Source: JACKHO01 sp041398745 (GTDB taxonomy: Bacteria; Planctomycetota; Planctomycetia; Planctomycetales; Planctomycetaceae). Taken from it: DNA of 64,000 nt. Below, piece by piece: positions 60,338-64,000 of the stretch. Positions within the stretch are counted from its first letter, which is position 1, and each line of letters begins with the position of its first letter. A program made the position numbers and the translations under genes. The stretch is taken from assembly GCA_041398745.1 (NCBI GenBank), contig JAWKUB010000011.1, positions 186,001-250,000 on the forward strand, read 5' to 3'. Under the pieces are notes generated by a model. The model was not told the origin of the DNA and did not search any database. It saw only the letters and a list, made by a program, of their open reading frames with translations.

Positions 60338-61360
60338 GGGCGGTTTACGTGGTTGTTGGGTGAGATGTACAACAACGTGGAACCGCGTGAGGAATGGTTA
60401 GAGTTGGCGCGACTGGGGGCGCGGTTTCTGGATGAGAATTGTTTCGATCCCACTGATGGTCGGATGTGGTTTCACGTGACGCGGGAGGGGCAGCCCATTC
60501 GGAAACGTCGGTATGCGTTCTCCGAGAGTTTTGCGGCCATTGCGTATGGGGAACTAGCGAAGGCGACCGGTGAGGCGGTGTATGCTGAAAAGGCGGAGCG
60601 GGCGTTTCGCAAGTTCATCAGTCACAACCTCGACCCGCTGGGAGTGCTGCCGAAGTTCACTGACGTGCGGCCCACGCGGAGCATTGGGTTTCCGATGATC
60701 ACGCTCGTCACCGCGCAGGAATTGCGGGAGTCAATTGGGTTGAGCGATGCCAATGACTGGATCGACCGCAGCATTGCTGACATCCGGCAGTACCATTTGA
60801 AAGACGATATTCAGTGCGTCATGGAAACGGTCGCACCGAATGGTGAACTCATCGACCACTTCGATGGCCGCACGCTCAATCCCGGTCATGCCATTGAAGG
60901 AGCGTGGTTCATTATGCAGGAGGGAAAGCTTCGGGGTGATGCCAGCCTCGTGGCGACAGGCTGCCAAATGCTCGACTGGATGTGGGAGCGTGGTTGGGAC
61001 AAAGAGCACGGCGGCATGTTGTACTTTGTCGATGTGAACGGGCTACCAGTGCAGGAATACTGGCACGACATGAAGTTCTGGTGGCCGCAGAATGAAACCC
61101 TCATCGCGACGCTGCTCGCGTACAGCCTGACTGGCTATGAAAAGTATGCGCGGTGGCATCAGCAAATTCACGACTGGGCATACGCGCACTTCCCCGACCC
61201 GGCACATGGGGAGTGGTTTGGGTACTTGCATCGTGACGGCACGCCAAGCTCCACGCTGAAAGGGAACCTCTGGAAGGGCCCGTTTCATTTGCCGAGGATG
61301 CAGTTGACGTGCTGGAAAATCCTGGAAGAAATGGCTTCAACGGATGTTTCGGTAGTGTGA
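60167..61360 (+). CDS. N-acylglucosamine 2-epimerase (AGE) family protein
   Basis: About 397 residues, the usual length of the alpha/alpha-barrel epimerases that interconvert N-acetylglucosamine and N-acetylmannosamine or related sugars. Segments are LLATYRDGLLNDILPFW, DREFGGFMTAVDRDG, GRFTWLLGEMYN, RYAFSESFAAIAYGELAKAT, NPGHAIEGAWFI, WDKEHGGMLYFVDVNG and YWHDMKFWWPQNETLIATL; the KFWWPQxE segment and His in NPGHAxEG are typical of the active site. ATG 60167 is preferred to GTG 60152. ManNAc is the precursor and product of sialic acid metabolism, so it may tie to the sialidase 47 kb away, but that is only a thought. Confidence 0.88.
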   Translation: MESLHRTNLLATYRDGLLNDILPFWIRHSVDREFGGFMTAVDRDGAVIDTDKGVWQQGRFTWLLGEMYNNVEPREEWLELARLGARFLDENCFDPTDGRMWFHVTREGQPIRKRRYAFSESFAAIAYGELAKATGEAVYAEKAERAFRKFISHNLDPLGVLPKFTDVRPTRSIGFPMITLVTAQELRESIGLSDANDWIDRSIADIRQYHLKDDIQCVMETVAPNGELIDHFDGRTLNPGHAIEGAWFIMQEGKLRGDASLVATGCQMLDWMWERGWDKEHGGMLYFVDVNGLPVQEYWHDMKFWWPQNETLIATLLAYSLTGYEKYARWHQQIHDWAYAHFPDPAHGEWFGYLHRDGTPSSTLKGNLWKGPFHLPRMQLTCWKILEEMASTDVSVV

Positions 61361-61527
61361 AACAACCATGCAAGTGTGCTCTGGTGTCACAATTCCGGTT
61401 TTTTGGCCGTTCTCATCCATCAGCCTTCGTCATTCTCTTGTTGGCCGATTCGCCCTGTATGCTACAATACGGAGTGCACGAAGCTCATTGACACTTGTTC
61501 ACAGCGATAGTCTTTTGAGGTAAGGAC

Positions 61528-62820
61528 ATGATTCAGGCCACGTTTCCAGAAACGGGCGAACATTCTGGAGAAATCAACGACCGGTACGACGTCGTCGTGA
61601 TTGGCGGGGGCCCGGCTGGCGCCACAGTCTCGACGATTCTCGCCGAGTATGGTCACGAGGTTCTCGTGCTCGAACGGTCGACCATTCCGCGGTTTCACGT
61701 GGGGGAATCGCTTATTCCCGAAACATACTGGGTACTTGACCGCCTGGGACTCGTTCCACAGCTCAAAGCCAGTGCGTATCCGAAGAAGTTCAGTGTGCAG
61801 TTCGTGTCGGACGGTTGGAAGGAATCGGCTCCCTTCTACTTCGACATGATGAATCCTCACGAAAGCTCGCAGACGTGGCAGGTAGAGCGGGCAGACTTCG
61901 ATAAAATGCTCATCGACAATGCCGTCTCGAAAGGCGTGACGGTGCGTGCGCACGCTCAAGTTCTCGAAGTCACGTTCGATGGTGACCGGGCAACCGGCGT
62001 GCGAGTGAAGTTGGGAGACGCATCGCGTAACGTCGCGGCCAAGGTTGTCGTCGACTGTAGTGGCAATTCGGCGTTTCTATCCAATCGCCTTGGTTTGCGC
62101 GTGGGCGATCCGCTCCTGCAAAAAGGAACCATCTGGTCGTATTTCAAAGGAGCCCTGCGTGACGAAGGTCGTGACGAAGGGGCGACCATTATTCTGCAGA
62201 CCGAAGATAAGAAAAGCTGGTTCTGGTACATCCCGCTGCGGGATAACGTCGTCAGCATTGGCTGCACAGGAAACATGCAGTACATGTTTCCAAAAGGTGG
62301 CAGCCCAGAAGCCACTTTTGAACGGGAACTCGAGCGTTGCCCGGCCCTGCAGAAGCGGCTGGAGAATGCGACCCGCTGTATGGATTTCTTTACGACGCGA
62401 GATTACTCCTACCGTTCCAAGCAGGCCGCTGGAGATGGCTGGGTTCTCTGCGGAGATGCCTTCAGCTTCGTCGATCCCGTTTACTCATCCGGTGTATTCC
62501 TGGCTCTGAAATGTGGGGAAATCGTTGCCGACAACACCCACGCAGCACTCGTCGAAGGCGACACGTCGGGCGAACGACTGGGGATTTGGCGCGATGATTA
62601 CGCCAAGGGTGTGGAAAACTTCCGCAAGCTGGTTTACGCTTTCTACACGCCGGGATTCAGCTTCGGCGATTTCATGCGTGAGCATCCAGAGTACAAAGAC
62701 AATTTGGTCGACATCCTGATTGGTGCTGTGTTCAAGCCGGGTGTCTCAGACATCTTCGATGCCATGGGAGATATTCGTCCCCCGTCCGATCGAGTCGAAC
62801 CAGAGCCAACCACCGCTTAA
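61528..62820 (+). CDS. Flavin-dependent halogenase-like oxidoreductase
   Basis: A 430-residue FAD-binding protein with the tryptophan-halogenase/geranylgeranyl reductase plan: VVVIGGGPAGATVSTILAEYG, then LVLERSTIPRFHVGESLIPE, the DCSGNSAFLSNRLGL segment, and GWVLCGDAFSFVDPVYSSGVFLA near the C-terminus. The FxVGESLIP segment and VDPVYSSG match halogenase-like and alkylhalidase-like members. The Lys of tryptophan halogenases cannot be placed with certainty. TAAGGA precedes ATG 61528. It overlaps the next gene. Substrate unknown; it could halogenate, hydroxylate or reduce a lipid or aromatic compound. Confidence 0.85.
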   Translation: MIQATFPETGEHSGEINDRYDVVVIGGGPAGATVSTILAEYGHEVLVLERSTIPRFHVGESLIPETYWVLDRLGLVPQLKASAYPKKFSVQFVSDGWKESAPFYFDMMNPHESSQTWQVERADFDKMLIDNAVSKGVTVRAHAQVLEVTFDGDRATGVRVKLGDASRNVAAKVVVDCSGNSAFLSNRLGLRVGDPLLQKGTIWSYFKGALRDEGRDEGATIILQTEDKKSWFWYIPLRDNVVSIGCTGNMQYMFPKGGSPEATFERELERCPALQKRLENATRCMDFFTTRDYSYRSKQAAGDGWVLCGDAFSFVDPVYSSGVFLALKCGEIVADNTHAALVEGDTSGERLGIWRDDYAKGVENFRKLVYAFYTPGFSFGDFMREHPEYKDNLVDILIGAVFKPGVSDIFDAMGDIRPPSDRVEPEPTTA

Positions 62821-63580
62821 GGATATCAACGGAACATTGCTCTACCTCGGCGATACCACTCTGGACACAGCGGCATGCTATCTCGCGGGCCTGTTGCATC
62901 GCGCAGGCTATTCGTTTGAGTACCGACCGAGTAACCATCGATTGTTGGCAGACGATCTCGCAGCCGCTGATGATTTGCTGATTCTCAGCGACTATCCCGC
63001 GGCCTATGTTTCCGAGGAGATCGCAGCAGAATTGGCAGAGCGCATCCGCAGTGGATCACTTTCCCTGCTCATGATTGGAGGCTGGGAGTCGTTCGAAGGG
63101 TGTGACGGACACTGGCATGGCTCGCCACTGGCTGACGTGCTTCCGGTCGTCGTCAGTGACCAGGATGACCGTCGCAACATTGACCGTCCGACGTTTGTTC
63201 AGTGCAAGATTGCCGATCATCCTGTCACGGCAAATCTCCCCTGGGCCGAGCGACCTCCGCTCATTGGGGGATTCAATCAGGTGGAAGCGAAATTGGGCTC
63301 CGAAGTGCTGCTGACGGCAGAAGTTCACGACGCGCGACTGACAAATGCCGGCTACGAATTGAGTCCCGCCGAAAGCCATCCCTTGCTGGTCGTTCAAGAC
63401 TTGGGAAACAGTCGCGTCGCTGCTCTCATGACTGACCTCGCACCACACTGGGTGGGGCCGCTCGTCGATTGGGGGCCAACGCGAGTTGTGGCCAAGGCCA
63501 ATGGCGGTGAACAAATTGAAGTGGGAAGCGACTACGCCCGTTTCGTTGAACAGCTCATTGGCTGGTTGGTTAGCCGATAG
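62759..63580 (+). CDS. Class I glutamine amidotransferase-like protein
   Basis: About 273 residues from ATG 62759, which overlaps the halogenase-like gene by 62 bases; TTG 62838 would give LLYLGDTTLDTAACYLAG as the N-terminus and 26 fewer residues. The segments LLILSDYPAAYVSEEIA, SLSLLMIGGWESFEGCDGHW and HPLLVVQDLGNSRVAALMTDLAPHW match a GATase1-like family of bacteria that lack the standard glutamine-amide nucleophile environment. Enzymatic role unknown. The overlap suggests coupling to the FAD protein. Confidence 0.7.
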   Translation: MPWEIFVPRPIESNQSQPPLKDINGTLLYLGDTTLDTAACYLAGLLHRAGYSFEYRPSNHRLLADDLAAADDLLILSDYPAAYVSEEIAAELAERIRSGSLSLLMIGGWESFEGCDGHWHGSPLADVLPVVVSDQDDRRNIDRPTFVQCKIADHPVTANLPWAERPPLIGGFNQVEAKLGSEVLLTAEVHDARLTNAGYELSPAESHPLLVVQDLGNSRVAALMTDLAPHWVGPLVDWGPTRVVAKANGGEQIEVGSDYARFVEQLIGWLVSR

Positions 63581-63649
63581 GAAGTTCCTCGGTCGCCAGA
63601 CATCCCACTTGCTCGATATGCTTTACGCGAGCAACTGGACGTCCACCAC

Positions 63650-64000
63650 ATGGAACCACCTCCCGACTGGGCCTACTATCTGACCAACTTCTTCCTCATT
63701 GCGACACAAGTTGCAGTTTGGGCGGGCAACTTTTGTAAACTTCCGGCCAACTGGATACTCGTCGCCAATGCAGCCCTGTACGCCACTTTTTTTCCGAACA
63801 AGCTGAATGGGCTCGGCTTCGGCTATGGTTCCGTCGTGTTCTTCATTGCGTTGGCCATTCTGGGTGAGTCACTGGCGTACGCGAGTCGGCACCGTCGCAA
63901 GCTGGCGCAGCAGAGCAAACTGGCCGGACTGGAAAACACGCTGCTGGGAGCAGGTGCAGGAAGTTTTGTCGGCGCCATTTCGGTATTCTGGATTCCGCTA
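63650..64000 (+). CDS. DUF456-like membrane protein, 3' part beyond the window
   Basis: 117 residues of an open frame beginning at ATG 63650 (MEPPPDWAYYLTNF). Three hydrophobic spans are visible: FLIATQVAVWAGNFC, WILVANAALYATFFP, and GSVVFFIALAILGESLAY; then ENTLLGAGAGSFVGAISVFWIPL. The Gly-rich final stretch and Pro pattern resemble DUF456 membrane proteins, but the fragment is too short for certainty. Same strand as the preceding genes, 69 bases after the GATase-like gene. Confidence 0.6.
   Translation, partial: MEPPPDWAYYLTNFFLIATQVAVWAGNFCKLPANWILVANAALYATFFPNKLNGLGFGYGSVVFFIALAILGESLAYASRHRRKLAQQSKLAGLENTLLGAGAGSFVGAISVFWIPL

Noticed and set aside
1..64000. tRNA and rRNA genes
   Set aside because: Scanning by eye found no cloverleaf with CCA-type end or rRNA signature; a tRNAscan run would be needed to be sure.

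Overview
This window looks like chromosome from a member of the Planctomycetota, probably the Planctomycetaceae-type branch. The signs are two DUF1501 proteins with twin-arginine leaders, a Tat-exported Gfo/Idh/MocA oxidoreductase, two large exported proteins with the LExRxLL motif close to the N-terminus (FESLEQRIMLSS, VERLEDRTLLAG), an MJ0042-type zinc-ribbon membrane protein, bacterial methenyl-tetrahydromethanopterin cyclohydrolase, and many small lipoproteins without clear relatives. Genes lie on both strands, mostly singly or in groups of two to five. I saw no rRNA, tRNA, CRISPR array, prophage or plasmid backbone.

Layout. 1-5 kb: an M36 fungalysin-like protease cut by the window edge, an ArsR regulator, a Tat-MocA protein and two lipoproteins, several with clear terminators. 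5-9.3 kb: mch, a membrane protein and moeA on the minus strand, then a PPK2 kinase. 9.4-13 kb: a large secreted sialidase/sialate O-acetylesterase fusion. 13-18.3 kb: zinc-ribbon and lipoproteins, a two-gene ABC transporter and a sulfotransferase-like protein. 18.4-25 kb: small, mostly minus-strand envelope proteins (tandem YHS-like, GspG-like, lipoproteins, a DUF5658-like membrane protein). 25-29 kb: an FG-GAP surface protein and a Tat protein of the dimethylformamidase large-subunit family. 29-32 kb: a RAYT transposase between REP-like repeats, then an overlapping toxin-antitoxin pair and a third coupled gene. 32-36 kb: a compact UvrC, a membrane-anchored GTPase and a VOC protein. 36-42 kb: two DUF1501 genes, the second coupled to a stand-alone SRP54 M-domain-like protein. 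43-46 kb: a minus-strand run of three tiny membrane proteins, a Tes/MJ0619-like radical SAM enzyme and an Lgt-like protein. 46-50 kb: a GxxExxY gene in repeats, a CxxCH protein, an Rrf2 regulator and two Tll0287-like haem proteins. 50-57 kb: RDD protein, RND pump, gcvT and lysS. 57-64 kb: an ankyrin protein, a truncated duplicate plus an intact AGE-family epimerase, a flavin-dependent halogenase-like oxidoreductase, a GATase-like protein and the start of a DUF456-like gene.

Genes that seem to work together: mch, the membrane protein and moeA overlap or nearly touch. C1-carrier chemistry and molybdenum cofactor (needed by formate and formylmethanofuran-type enzymes) are a plausible shared theme, but that link is inference. 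The ABC ATPase and permease overlap by 4 bases. The antitoxin, toxin and third gene overlap successively. The radical SAM and Lgt-like genes overlap by one base. The Rrf2 gene directly precedes the two Tll0287-like genes and diverges from the CxxCH protein, suggesting a redox-responsive cluster.

Intergenic DNA is rich in dispersed palindromic elements: at least five families recur in this window, one flanking a RAYT gene. The most distinctive observations are the free-standing SRP54 M-domain-like protein, the Tes-like/Lgt-like lipid locus, the sialidase-esterase fusion, the doubly shortened UvrC, the RAYT/REP unit and an EF-hand loop inside an RND pump. All functions are read from sequence by eye; no database search was run.
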